Below are positions 28,292-36,805 of a DNA stretch of 64,000 nt, piece after piece. This DNA is from Bacillota bacterium (lineage in GTDB: Bacteria > Bacillota > Clostridia > SK-Y3), in the NCBI GenBank assembly GCA_022360955.1, contig JAKSBV010000203.1:49717-113716 (forward strand), given 5' to 3'. Each line of letters begins with the position of its first letter. The stretch's first letter is position 1. The notes below the pieces were generated by a model. It ran no database searches, was not told the origin of the DNA, and worked only from the letters and a program-made list of their open reading frames with translations. Made by a program: the position numbers and the translations under genes.

Positions 28292-28314
28292 GCAAGGGGA
28301 CGGGATTATTGCTT
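28292..28314 (+). repeat. Half copy of repeat family F
   Basis: GCAAGGGGACGGGATTATTG matches the left arm of the hairpins at 27232 and 30030 but has no returning arm. It sits just before the RBS of the permease gene. Confidence 0.65.
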
Positions 28315-28335
28315 TATTATAGGAGGTTTTTTAAA

Positions 28336-30018
28336 ATGACATTAGAAAATAATCTAAACACATTGAGTGTATCTCAAAGGATTTCAAAATATTTTTTCTG
28401 TTATATCATCATATTGCCTGCGCTGTTTCTAATACTGCCGTTTAAGGTGATGCCCTTTTTAAAGGGATTGCAATTACCCTTTAAAGACTATGAGTCAATA
28501 AGGGGATTTATAGATAGCTCATGGGTAGGATTCCAGAACTTCAGCGACCTTTTTTCGTCAATTGAGTTTCGTCTGGCACTTAGAAACACCTTAATCCTTA
28601 ATCTGGGATACATCATCTTTTGCGGTTTGGTTTCATTGGTTTTAGTAGTGGCCATTAGCTGTTTTAGCGGAAAAAAGGTTAGAGAGTTCTTCGCGAAACT
28701 TTTTCTTATACCCTATTTTATTCCGACGATAGCATTTTGTTATATGATGATGCAGTTTCTGTCGACTGATCATTTTAATATTCCGCTTCTTATGCAAAAA
28801 GAGTATTTTAGACCTGTATTTATTATAGGACAGACGCTTAAGACCTGCGGATTGCCTGTTATTATCGCTTTGGGTGCTGTCAATGCGGTACGTGAGCACA
28901 ATGGGGGCAAGCGTTTTGCCAGGCATGTATTGTTCCCTGCAATGAAATGTATCGGCGCTTTTATGCTGATCCGATTTTCAACATTAATGACGGTAGATTT
29001 TGAGTTCACACAAGTATTATATAACCCCGCGGTATTTGAGGTGGCCGATACATTAAATGCTTATGGGTATAGGGCCTTTTTTCAACAGATGAATATCGGT
29101 GTCAGTGCAGCTATCGATTTTCTGCAGTATGCAGTGCAGCTGATTTTAACAATACTCGTATATTTTATACTGAAAGGCAGCTTTAAAGATATACTTTTCA
29201 CAAGCGCCAAGAATGGGGGCACCGTATCAAGTGATAAAAACAGGACCAATGTATCGGGGAATATGGCAGGAATGATTTTTGCTTGCTTATATGGGCTGCT
29301 TATACTGGTAATCCTTTACCAATTGTGTATTGGTCCGTTTTTAAAACCAAATTTATCAGAGGGCGGTTCAATGCTTTTAATGAACCCTTTCCCGTTTTTT
29401 AATAGGTTCGCATCGTATTGGTTTATTACGTTATTATCGGTCATTTTTAGTGCGTTTATGACAATAACGCTGGCCTATCCTTTAACGGTGTATGACCTTC
29501 CGGGACGCCGTTTATATAAGCTGTGTCTACTTATGATATTAACGATGGGCTCAGGTGGAGTCAGTGAGTATCGTTTTTATGCAGAGTTAGGTATGATCAA
29601 TACGGTAATGCCGTATTTTATCAATGGCATGTTTAGTATCATGAGTGTATTTGTACTTAAAAGTATTTTTAATGCCAAATATCATGATTTGAGAGAACAA
29701 GCTCTGGCAGAGGGTATGAACGAGCCCCGCATTTTCTTTAAGATATATTTGCCGAAGGTTATAAAACCCGTTATAGGTCTAGCGGTGCTACAGTTTGCAG
29801 CGAGATGGAATTCATATATGGATGTGATGCTATACGTGCATGACCAGATGAAAATATCGCCGACACTGGCATTGTTTGTGATGACAGCAGGTGAACATTT
29901 TAATACGGCCGCTACCATGAAACTGGCACTCATCATTAGTCTGCCGCCTATATTGTTGTTTATTATTTTCAGCAGGTTCCTTACTTCCGAGGTATTTGTA
30001 AGTCAGACGAGAAGATAA
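28336..30018 (+). CDS. Fused ABC transporter permease (two permease halves in one chain), orphan
   Basis: This 560-residue integral membrane protein has about 12 hydrophobic segments in two similar halves. The second half carries the permease EAA loop, EQALAEGMNEPRIFFKIYLPKVIKP, which contacts the ATPase; the first half has a degenerate equivalent near GGKRFARHVLFPAMK. The layout resembles sugar-type (CUT1) permease pairs joined end to end. No binding protein or matching ATPase is encoded nearby, so the substrate and partners are unknown. ATG 28336 follows AGGAGG by 9 bases. Repeat F flanks it on both sides. Confidence 0.82.
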   Translation: MTLENNLNTLSVSQRISKYFFCYIIILPALFLILPFKVMPFLKGLQLPFKDYESIRGFIDSSWVGFQNFSDLFSSIEFRLALRNTLILNLGYIIFCGLVSLVLVVAISCFSGKKVREFFAKLFLIPYFIPTIAFCYMMMQFLSTDHFNIPLLMQKEYFRPVFIIGQTLKTCGLPVIIALGAVNAVREHNGGKRFARHVLFPAMKCIGAFMLIRFSTLMTVDFEFTQVLYNPAVFEVADTLNAYGYRAFFQQMNIGVSAAIDFLQYAVQLILTILVYFILKGSFKDILFTSAKNGGTVSSDKNRTNVSGNMAGMIFACLYGLLILVILYQLCIGPFLKPNLSEGGSMLLMNPFPFFNRFASYWFITLLSVIFSAFMTITLAYPLTVYDLPGRRLYKLCLLMILTMGSGGVSEYRFYAELGMINTVMPYFINGMFSIMSVFVLKSIFNAKYHDLREQALAEGMNEPRIFFKIYLPKVIKPVIGLAVLQFAARWNSYMDVMLYVHDQMKISPTLALFVMTAGEHFNTAATMKLALIISLPPILLFIIFSRFLTSEVFVSQTRR

Positions 30019-30029
30019 TGCTTAATAAA

Positions 30030-30088
30030 GCAAGGGGACGGGGTTGTTGCTTCATCTGTGAAGCGACAACCCCGTTCCCTTGCTTTTT
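30030..30088 (+). terminator. Terminator after the fused permease, repeat family F copy 3
   Basis: A stem of roughly 22 bp (GCAAGGGGACGGGGTTGTTG with CGACAACCCCGTTCCCTTGC) is followed by TTTTTG. It is the clearest terminator of the family F copies. Confidence 0.88.
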
Positions 30089-30140
30089 GTTCAGGTATTT
30101 TCTAACAATATCACATTAGGCGTGAAAGTTTCGCAGAATA

Positions 30141-30149
30141 TGGTATAAT
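30141..30149 (+). promoter_or_regulatory. Possible extended -10 promoter for the two-component/ABC module
   Basis: TGGTATAAT has a perfect -10 with the extended TG; no good -35 is seen. It lies about 170 bases upstream of the response regulator gene. Confidence 0.4.
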
Positions 30150-30320
30150 TGTGGAGTGACAAGGGTTGTAAAAGAGGAAAGCTGTTAGAACTGAAATACA
30201 TAAACGGCAGGTTAAAAATCAAATTCTATTGCTGTTGAAGGTTGAAATGTATTGATTTCAGCAAAAATCCTGTTAGAAGTATAGATAAATTTGTAAATGG
30301 TTTAATGCGGAGGAATGAGC

Positions 30321-31004
30321 ATGAGAAAAATATTATTAGTAGAAGATAATTTAAGCTTGATTGAAGGCTTGACATTTTCACTTTCCAAACATGATTTTGA
30401 TGTGACGGTTGCAAGAACCGTAAAAGAAGCCCGGGCGTGTTTTAATCCAAGTGAGTATGAACTCATCCTGTTGGATTTAATGCTTCCTGACGGCAGTGGC
30501 TTTGAGATATGCAAGACAGTCCGTCAAATATCGAATGTTCCAATCATTTTTCTGACGGCTTCCGATGAAGAGGTAAATATTGTGATGGGTTTGGATATAG
30601 GAGGCGATGATTATATCACCAAGCCGTTTAAGCTCAATGAACTGATATCCAGAATAAACGCTGCATTGAGGCGCTCCGATTCATTAAAGCAGCAGACAAC
30701 GGTATTGCATTCAAATGGTATTACGGTAAAGTGTTTGGAAGGCAGAGTCATCAAAAACGGCACAGAGATAGAACTTACGGCTGTGGAGTACAGGCTGTTA
30801 AGTCTATTGATGCAGCATCCAAGGGTGATATTGTCAAAAGAGCAGATCATCCAAAAGTTATGGGACTGCCGTGAAAGCTTTGTCGACGATAATACTTTGG
30901 CCGTCTATGTCAGCAGGCTGCGTGAAAAAATAGAGGATTATCCGAAACGCCCATCATTTTTGGTAACCATCAGAGGGATGGGTTATAAATGGAATATTGT
31001 GTAA
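30321..31004 (+). CDS. OmpR/PhoB family response regulator
   Basis: This 227-residue DNA-binding regulator has a receiver domain with the acidic pair in LLVEDN, phospho-acceptor Asp52 (LLDLMLPDGSG) and Lys101 (YITKPFK), then a winged-helix C-terminal domain with LTAVEYRLLSLLMQHP, DNTLAVYVSRLREKIE and TIRGMGYKW. The next gene encodes the kinase. ATG 30321 is preferred to ATG 30315 because GGAGGA directly abuts the earlier codon. It probably controls the downstream ABC transporter, as in similar four-gene modules. Confidence 0.92.
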   Translation: MRKILLVEDNLSLIEGLTFSLSKHDFDVTVARTVKEARACFNPSEYELILLDLMLPDGSGFEICKTVRQISNVPIIFLTASDEEVNIVMGLDIGGDDYITKPFKLNELISRINAALRRSDSLKQQTTVLHSNGITVKCLEGRVIKNGTEIELTAVEYRLLSLLMQHPRVILSKEQIIQKLWDCRESFVDDNTLAVYVSRLREKIEDYPKRPSFLVTIRGMGYKWNIV

Positions 31005-31014
31005 GGAGTTTGTG

Positions 31015-32268
31015 ATGAATTTATTCGTAAATAAAGGCGTAAAAAAATTTTTAATCCTGTTGACATCCGTTTTATTGGTTGGAGTTATGTTTGCTCAAAT
31101 CCTTGCATACGTCAATGGGGTTCGGTTTAAAAGGGAGATGGTGGTGCATGATTATGAGCTTGCCGGCTATTTAAGCCAACAACATCCTGAATTGAGTTCC
31201 TCAATCCAAGCGGCCTTTACTGCAGATAAGAATCCCGAACACCTTGAAAAAGGTAAGAGTCTGCTGGAACCATTGGGATATCAAGAGAGCATACAACCAT
31301 ATTTAATCCCTCGGGTAAATCGGTTTTATCAAACAAATAGGGTAAACAATTTCATATTCTCCATACTATTGAGCCTTATCATTTTGCTTGCTGCCTATTC
31401 CTTTCTAAAAGCCCACTACCAGAGAATAGACCGGTATCACAACGAGGTGCGCAGAATCATGAGCGGAGAGGTTTCAACGAGGCTTGACGATAGTGAAGAA
31501 GGCAGTCTGTCAAAACTCGCGGCATCGATTAATACGATGACTGCCTCACTGTACACGCACATTGAAAAGGAGAAACAAAGCAGGGTGTTTTTAAAGGATA
31601 TTCTGACGAACATATCCCATCAGCTTAAAACGCCTTTATCTGCCCTGCATATGTATACTGAGATCATGAAGAATGACAGCAGCGATCAGGAGGTGGTAGC
31701 AAGGTTTCTGAACAAAAGCGAAAATGAACTTGAACGTATGCAAACCCTCATTGCCAATCTGTTGAAGTTGGCAAAGCTGGATGCAGGGATCATTGGGCTC
31801 AACAAAGGCCATCATATGTTAAACGATATGATAGGGCAGGTAGCGGAGAGTTTTGAAATCAGATTATTAAAAGAACAAAAAACCTTTGCAGTACAATCAG
31901 ACGGAAAGGTATCATATTTTTGCGACAGGGAATGGATGTTTGAAGCTGTCAGCAATTTGTTTAAAAATGCTTTAGAGCACACGACGGCAGGGAACCGCAT
32001 ACGCATTTTAATTGAAGAAACGCCGCTGGTTGTTAAAATAATTGTTGAAGATAATGGGGAAGGGATTCACCCCGATGATATCAACCATATTTTTAAGAGA
32101 TTTTACCGGAGTAAGTTTTCCCAAAGCAAGCAAGGAACAGGTATCGGCCTTACCTTAGCAAAGACCATTATTGAAAGGCATGACGGTTTTATATCTGTAG
32201 AAAGTACACTTGAAAAAGGCACAAAATTCACTGTGCATTTACCGAACTTACAGAATTGTAAGATTTAA
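31015..32268 (+). CDS. Sensor histidine kinase
   Basis: This 417-residue membrane kinase has a first membrane helix (about 11-33), an extracytoplasmic segment of about 75 residues, a second helix (about 112-130), a HAMP domain, a dimerisation/phospho-acceptor box with His202 (ISHQLKTPLSALHMYTEIM), and an ATPase domain with N box (NLFKNALEHT), VEDNGEGI and GTGIGLTLAK. The external sensor is longer than in Bce-type intramembrane-sensing kinases. AAGGAG precedes ATG 31015. Partner of the regulator upstream. Confidence 0.92.
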   Translation: MNLFVNKGVKKFLILLTSVLLVGVMFAQILAYVNGVRFKREMVVHDYELAGYLSQQHPELSSSIQAAFTADKNPEHLEKGKSLLEPLGYQESIQPYLIPRVNRFYQTNRVNNFIFSILLSLIILLAAYSFLKAHYQRIDRYHNEVRRIMSGEVSTRLDDSEEGSLSKLAASINTMTASLYTHIEKEKQSRVFLKDILTNISHQLKTPLSALHMYTEIMKNDSSDQEVVARFLNKSENELERMQTLIANLLKLAKLDAGIIGLNKGHHMLNDMIGQVAESFEIRLLKEQKTFAVQSDGKVSYFCDREWMFEAVSNLFKNALEHTTAGNRIRILIEETPLVVKIIVEDNGEGIHPDDINHIFKRFYRSKFSQSKQGTGIGLTLAKTIIERHDGFISVESTLEKGTKFTVHLPNLQNCKI

Positions 32269-32348
32269 TTCATATGGGCGTAAGGTTGGCATGTTATTCT
32301 ATATTCGTTCTCAAAGGAAGGATTAGAATAATAACTGAGGTGATAAAA

Positions 32349-33032
32349 ATGGAGATACTAAAAACAGAAAATCTATCAAAAACTTACGGAAAGGCCGAAA
32401 CGAAGGTGGAGGCTTTAAAAAATGCCTCTTTTTCTGTCTCAAAAGGAGAATTTGTTTCTATCGTGGGCCCGTCCGGTTCCGGCAAAAGCACGCTTCTTCA
32501 CCTAATGGGGGCCTTGGACCATCCTACCTCCGGCAGGGTTTTGATAGATGATCGAGATATTTTTAAGATGAAGGAGGAGCAGCTGGCGGTTTTTCGCAGG
32601 CGCAACATAGGGTTCATCTTTCAAGCCTACAACCTTGTCCCGGAATTGAATGTTGAGGAAAATATTACCTTGCCGTTACTGCTGGACTATAAAAAGCCGG
32701 ACAAACAGTATATTGACGAACTGATTCATATACTTGGGCTCAAGGAAAGGAAGCACCATCTGCCCAGTCAACTTTCAGGAGGTCAGCAGCAGCGTGTGGC
32801 GATTGGGCGGGCCCTGGCAACCAAGCCTGCAATCATTTTGGCCGACGAACCGACGGGCAATCTTGACAGTAAAAACAGCCGGGACGTTATTGAGCTGATG
32901 AAGCTGTCGGTGGACAGGTATAGACAGACCCTGATTATGATTACGCACAATGAGAACTATGCCTCCTATGCAGAGCGGGTTTTTCAAGTGGAAGACGGTG
33001 TGGTCACCGAGTTGGGAGGCGGCAGAAAATGA
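32349..33032 (+). CDS. ABC transporter ATP-binding protein (LolD/MacB type)
   Basis: This 227-residue ATPase has Walker A GPSGSGKST, a Q-loop in FIFQAYNLVPELNVEENI, signature LSGGQQQRVAIGRAL, Walker B IILADEPTG and the switch histidine in ITHNENYA. It matches the family that drives FtsX-type permeases. ATG 32349 has GAGGTGAT upstream; the frame could extend to 32274 but with no conserved sequence. Its stop overlaps the permease start (ATGA). Confidence 0.95.
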   Translation: MEILKTENLSKTYGKAETKVEALKNASFSVSKGEFVSIVGPSGSGKSTLLHLMGALDHPTSGRVLIDDRDIFKMKEEQLAVFRRRNIGFIFQAYNLVPELNVEENITLPLLLDYKKPDKQYIDELIHILGLKERKHHLPSQLSGGQQQRVAIGRALATKPAIILADEPTGNLDSKNSRDVIELMKLSVDRYRQTLIMITHNENYASYAERVFQVEDGVVTELGGGRK

Positions 33033-35443
33033 AAAATTACCTCACACTTGCTTTCAAATATCTGTTGGCGCATCCCAAAAAGACGCGGCTGGAGGTCCTC
33101 AGTATAGCGCTGGCGGTTGCGCTGGTGACGGGCATATTCTCTATGCTGGATGTCTTTTTGCAGTTTCAAAAGCAACAAATAATACAAGATTACGGCAATT
33201 ACCATCTTGCCGTTGCAGATGCGTCGGAGGAAGAAACAGCCAATATTCAAAATCGCATTGATGTCCAAAATGCGGGAAGATGGAAGTCTCTTGGAGAAGG
33301 CATGGTTAACGGAACAGCTTGTCAACTTGCAGCACTGGATAAAGCCTTTGCGCAAAACATGAATATTCAAGTCATACAAGGAAGATACCCAACCGAAGCC
33401 AATGAAATCATGCTCGAACAATGGGCAACGGAAAGCCTGTATTTGAATGCAAATATCGGTGATAGTGTCCGGATTTCTTTTGCGAATACTATTGAAAGAG
33501 AATTCGTAGTAAGCGGTATCTATCATGATCTGGGCAGCACGAAGGCAGCCGGTGTACCGGGTGTATTCTTATCCGCTGCCGGTGCCAATCAAATGACACC
33601 TGAGCAAAATAGTTTTTATCTTGTTGAATTCAAAAAAAGGGTGAATATCAATAAAGCGGTCAAAGAGATTAAAACAACACTTAACATTGCCGATGACAGA
33701 ATTAGCCTTAATAATCATTTGCTTGCGGTGATGGGGCAGAGTGACCACAATGCGGCACTGCAAATCTATAGCATAGGAGTCATTTTGTTTTGTATCGTTC
33801 TCATAGCAGGGATAGTGATGATATATAATACCTTTCATATCTCGGTGATGGAAAGGGTGCGGCAGTTCGGGCTTTTGAGATGTGTCGGTGCGTCACAGGC
33901 CCAGATCAAAAAGCTGGTAAAACGGGAAGGGCTGACGCTGACCCTTTGGGCCATCCCCCTGGGCGTATTTGCAGGAATTCTAATGACCTTTGCTTGTTCT
34001 GCAATCCTAAAGTTTTTCAATAATACTTATTTTGCGAATATTCCTTTGTTCAGCATCAGTGTCATAGGAATAGGAACAGGTATCGTTGTTGGATTTCTAA
34101 CTGTGCTGATCGCTTCTTTTCTGCCGGCGAAAAAGGCGGCCCGGGTTTCTCCGGTCAATGCGGTTACAGGGAATGTTGATATCAAAATATCCAAAAAAAA
34201 GAAACAGGGCTTTTTAACAAAAATATTACCCGTTGAAATGGCGATGGGCATCAACAGTGCTATGATAAGAAAGAAAACCCTTTTCTTAATGTCGTGTTCT
34301 ATTGCGCTGAGTATTATTTTGTTCTTGGGCTTTAATGCGCTGGTTGATTTCTTGCACACTTCTCTTAAAACGACCAAGCCTTATACCCCCGACATTTCGC
34401 TCATATCGCAGCAAGGTATCGATAACGAATTGTATGCAAAATTATCAGAGATAAATGGGGTTAAAAGGGTCTATGGCAGAATGCTCGGCTATGTTGAGGC
34501 CGCCTTTGATGCCACGAGGCTGTCCGACACTTATAAAGAGCAAATGAAAGAGATTACGGTAAAGGACAACGGTTTATTTGTGCCCCCGGAAAAATCATGG
34601 CTTATTTCTTATGATCAACGACAATTAGACTGGGCGAAAGCCGATTTGATAGCTGGAGAACTTTCGGAGGATAAAATGAATAGGGAGAATGGGGTAATAG
34701 CGGTTGCGATGCATTTAAGAAAAAATGTATCGACCGAAACGGCACATTTGCAATTAGGGGACAAGATTTATATTGATACGCCTAATGGGCAAAAAGAGCT
34801 GACAGTTATGGGTATATTGCGTAAGGTCCCTTTTAGCAGCGAAGAACTGGCATTGACCACATTGATCACCACAGAAGCATTATTCACCGACCTAACCGGT
34901 GAATCCGCTTTCAAAGCCGTAGGGATTCAACTCAAACGTAAAAATGACGAAGGAACCGTCGATAGGATAAAGGGCATGGTGGATGACACCATATCTTTCC
35001 TAGATAGGCGTCAAAAAAATGCGGAGATTAACCAAACCTTTTTAACCATGGCTGTCTTTATATACGGGTTTGTAACGGTCATTGCCTTTATAAGTATTCT
35101 GAATATTATCAACACCATGCATACAAGTGTTGCGTCAAAAACCAGATATCTGGGCGTGATGCGGGCGGTGGGCATGTCGGGTACGCAGCTGAGTAAAATG
35201 GTTATGATTGAAGCAGTTACCTATACTTTGAGCGGATGCCTTGCGGGATGTGTCTTTGGTATTATGCTGCACAAGCAATTGGTAACAAAGGGTTTTTCGC
35301 AATTTCATATCGTCTGGAGATTTCCTCTCCCTCAGATCATCTTGATTTTGCTTTTGAGTCTATTGGTTACGATGTTTTCTGTTGTTAGGCCGTTGAAACG
35401 AATCAAATCAAGAGGTATTGCGGAGATTTTGAATTCATTGTAA
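33029..35443 (+). CDS. FtsX-like (MacB-type) ABC permease, two-module
   Basis: This 804-residue permease has an N-terminal helix (about 20-45), an extracytoplasmic domain of about 200 residues, then three helices with the FtsX signature region VMERVRQFGLLRCVGASQAQI. A second copy follows: a helix near 410-435, another external domain, and a C-terminal helix trio with VASKTRYLGVMRAVGMSG. Such permeases act as mechanotransmission machines for antimicrobial peptide efflux or lipid and lipoprotein handling. The gene is coupled to its ATPase, and the kinase and regulator upstream complete a sensing and response module. Substrate unknown. Confidence 0.9.
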   Translation: MKNYLTLAFKYLLAHPKKTRLEVLSIALAVALVTGIFSMLDVFLQFQKQQIIQDYGNYHLAVADASEEETANIQNRIDVQNAGRWKSLGEGMVNGTACQLAALDKAFAQNMNIQVIQGRYPTEANEIMLEQWATESLYLNANIGDSVRISFANTIEREFVVSGIYHDLGSTKAAGVPGVFLSAAGANQMTPEQNSFYLVEFKKRVNINKAVKEIKTTLNIADDRISLNNHLLAVMGQSDHNAALQIYSIGVILFCIVLIAGIVMIYNTFHISVMERVRQFGLLRCVGASQAQIKKLVKREGLTLTLWAIPLGVFAGILMTFACSAILKFFNNTYFANIPLFSISVIGIGTGIVVGFLTVLIASFLPAKKAARVSPVNAVTGNVDIKISKKKKQGFLTKILPVEMAMGINSAMIRKKTLFLMSCSIALSIILFLGFNALVDFLHTSLKTTKPYTPDISLISQQGIDNELYAKLSEINGVKRVYGRMLGYVEAAFDATRLSDTYKEQMKEITVKDNGLFVPPEKSWLISYDQRQLDWAKADLIAGELSEDKMNRENGVIAVAMHLRKNVSTETAHLQLGDKIYIDTPNGQKELTVMGILRKVPFSSEELALTTLITTEALFTDLTGESAFKAVGIQLKRKNDEGTVDRIKGMVDDTISFLDRRQKNAEINQTFLTMAVFIYGFVTVIAFISILNIINTMHTSVASKTRYLGVMRAVGMSGTQLSKMVMIEAVTYTLSGCLAGCVFGIMLHKQLVTKGFSQFHIVWRFPLPQIILILLLSLLVTMFSVVRPLKRIKSRGIAEILNSL

Positions 35444-35488
35444 ACGTATTTAGATTTAGGAGGAAGGATGCACCGGAGACTGCTTTAG

Positions 35489-35645
35489 AGATAATAAACA
35501 GTAATTCCGATGAATAAACAGGTATAATGGGCACATTCCATGACGAAGGAGGGGTGTGTCCCCTTACCTTAATCCAAGCTTTTAGATTCGGAATACCTGT
35601 TGCCGGAGTACGAGTATATTTCCAACTTTACTGTTTATTATCTTT
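35489..35645 (+). repeat. Dispersed intergenic element, family B copy 3
   Basis: The ends AGATAATAAACAGTAA and TTTACTGTTTATTATCT form a clear terminal inverted repeat around about 125 bases. GGAATACCTGTTGCCGGAGT and TATATTTCCAACTTTACTG match the copies at 4899-5117 and 50272-50505. Confidence 0.75.
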
Positions 35646-35702
35646 AGTATAATAATACAAATATCTCTCATTAGATTGTGTTTATATGGAGGTGTCGGAT
35701 CA

Positions 35703-36380
35703 ATGAAAGATTATATAAAAGCCCTGATAAAATCAAGGATATTAGTGGGTACTATATTAAGTGCTTGCATGCTTATAGCTAGTGCTATACATGGGTTTTC
35801 TGTATACTACATCAGTACTATGGACGGACTTATAGAAAATAAGCAATTTCAAGAAAAAATGTTTTATATCATTCGTCTGGCTGAACGCCACTCTAGCAAT
35901 ATTGGGTTTTATTTTGGAATCCTATTAAGTTTATTTGTTATATATCGTAGAAGGCAAGAAACAGTGGGTCGAGAGGCATTGATGTGTGAACGTGCATCTA
36001 TCTCAAAAAGACATAAAACTTTCATAAGATTTCTGGTGGATGGAAGTTGGGCTTCAATTCTTCTTTTCTTATTAATGTTGCCTCTCTATATTTTCGACAA
36101 CATGGGCAGCGGACCTTTGAGATGGTCAGAAGCCTTTCTGCTAAAACAGTGGATAAGTTTTAGTATTATTATCTGGTGGGGGCTCTTGGCATCGGATGTA
36201 TTTCAGATTATATTTAGAAAGATAACCGCGTCCATTGTTGCTTCCATATTAATTACATTTTGTACTATGTTATGCTTTTTAGTGTTAACACCGCTCATTT
36301 TCGGTCATAACCTTAATATACTTTTTATCTTTGGAATAACAGCAATCGTCTCGTTATGCCTACAGGATAGATTGCCCTAG
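35703..36380 (+). CDS. Polytopic membrane protein, unknown function
   Basis: This 225-residue hydrophobic protein has about five membrane helices (near 13-32, 62-80, 110-130, 148-165, 175-220). A short charged cytoplasmic loop (RRRQETVGREALMCERASISKRHKTF, read as continuous) follows the second helix. I recognise no enzyme or transporter motif; an RDD-like fold is possible but not shown. GGAGGTG lies 8 bases before ATG 35703. It is on the same strand as the FtsX-type permease, separated by repeat B3, so it probably has its own transcript. Confidence 0.7.
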   Translation: MKDYIKALIKSRILVGTILSACMLIASAIHGFSVYYISTMDGLIENKQFQEKMFYIIRLAERHSSNIGFYFGILLSLFVIYRRRQETVGREALMCERASISKRHKTFIRFLVDGSWASILLFLLMLPLYIFDNMGSGPLRWSEAFLLKQWISFSIIIWWGLLASDVFQIIFRKITASIVASILITFCTMLCFLVLTPLIFGHNLNILFIFGITAIVSLCLQDRLP

Positions 36381-36409
36381 TTATTAAAGAAGGTATTATT
36401 AATCCAATT

Positions 36410-36450
36410 TTGTTCAAATATATATTCGATTTTAAAGCTTGGTATCCATA
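36410..36450 (+). repeat. Truncated right end of element A
   Basis: TTCAAATATATATTCGATTTTAAAGCTTGGTATCC matches the right end of element A copies, especially the one before ispG; I read it as two adjoining pieces. No left end is seen upstream. Confidence 0.6.
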
Positions 36451-36523
36451 ATGATAACAGGCTTTAAGCTTTTCCATAATATTCTTAGGCCCAATTAAAT
36501 GCACCCATATATTTTTCGATGTA

Positions 36524-36552
36524 TTGACAGAAACTAAAAGATAGACTATAAT
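36524..36552 (+). promoter_or_regulatory. Strong sigma-A promoter of the riboswitch-tetR transcript
   Basis: TTGACA, 17-base spacer, TATAAT: perfect consensus. The expected start near 36559 lies within the first TetR operator. Confidence 0.8.
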
Positions 36553-36555
36553 TAA

Positions 36556-36569
36556 ACTGAACGGTCAGT
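36556..36569. promoter_or_regulatory. TetR-family operator, site 1
   Basis: ACTGA-ACGG-TCAGT overlaps the expected transcription start. It has the same half-sites and the same 4-base gap as the perfect palindrome at 37462-37481 downstream of the tetR gene, so both are probably bound by that regulator. Confidence 0.65.
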
Positions 36570-36571
36570 AA

Positions 36572-36650
36572 TAGAGGGGAGTAACTCGCCGGTAAACGGT
36601 GTACCATTCGTCATCTCTATGCAAGGCATCCGGGTGGTGGTAAAGAGTGA
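36572..36650 (+). ncRNA. yybP-ykoY family (Mn2+) riboswitch aptamer
   Basis: The conserved pieces occur in order: AGAGGGGAGTAAC, then CGTCAT, CCGGG and GAGTGAGACCTTT. The opening AGAGG can pair with the closing CCTTT (P1). CCTTT is also the start of the terminator stem that follows, as in known yybP-ykoY switches where metal binding keeps P1 and prevents termination. The family normally controls manganese export or metal-handling membrane proteins; here the next gene is a TetR regulator. Confidence 0.75.
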
Positions 36651-36685
36651 GACCTTTATTCATGTTTTCATGAATAAAGGTTTTT
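36651..36685 (+). terminator. Riboswitch-controlled terminator
   Basis: CCTTTATTCATG pairs perfectly with CATGAATAAAGG around three or four bases, followed by TTTTTG. It shares CCTTT with the P1 helix of the preceding aptamer. Confidence 0.85.
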
Positions 36686-36699
36686 GTGATATGATGGAA

Positions 36700-36756
36700 T
36701 AGATTGAAATGTGGAAAGGAATTTACGCTATATGATTTGAATCTTTTGCGTTAAAT
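36700..36756 (+). repeat. Leader hairpin repeat, family D copy 3
   Basis: TAGATTGAAATGTGGAAAGG and GATTTGAATCTTTTGCGTTA align with the hairpin at 42181-42238 (TAGATTGAACGCGCAAAAGA; GATTTGAATTCTTTGCGTTG). Its right end runs into a possible second tetR promoter: TTGAAT at 36737 and TGTTATAAT at 36760-36768, with a 20-base spacer. Confidence 0.55.
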
Positions 36757-36805
36757 GTGTGTTATAATAGTTGGATATCTATATAAAAGAAGGTGGGAGT
36801 ATAAA

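Noticed and set aside
30321..35443. BceRS-BceAB bacitracin module
   Set aside because: The kinase has a 75-residue external domain and the permease has two large external domains, unlike the Bce type.
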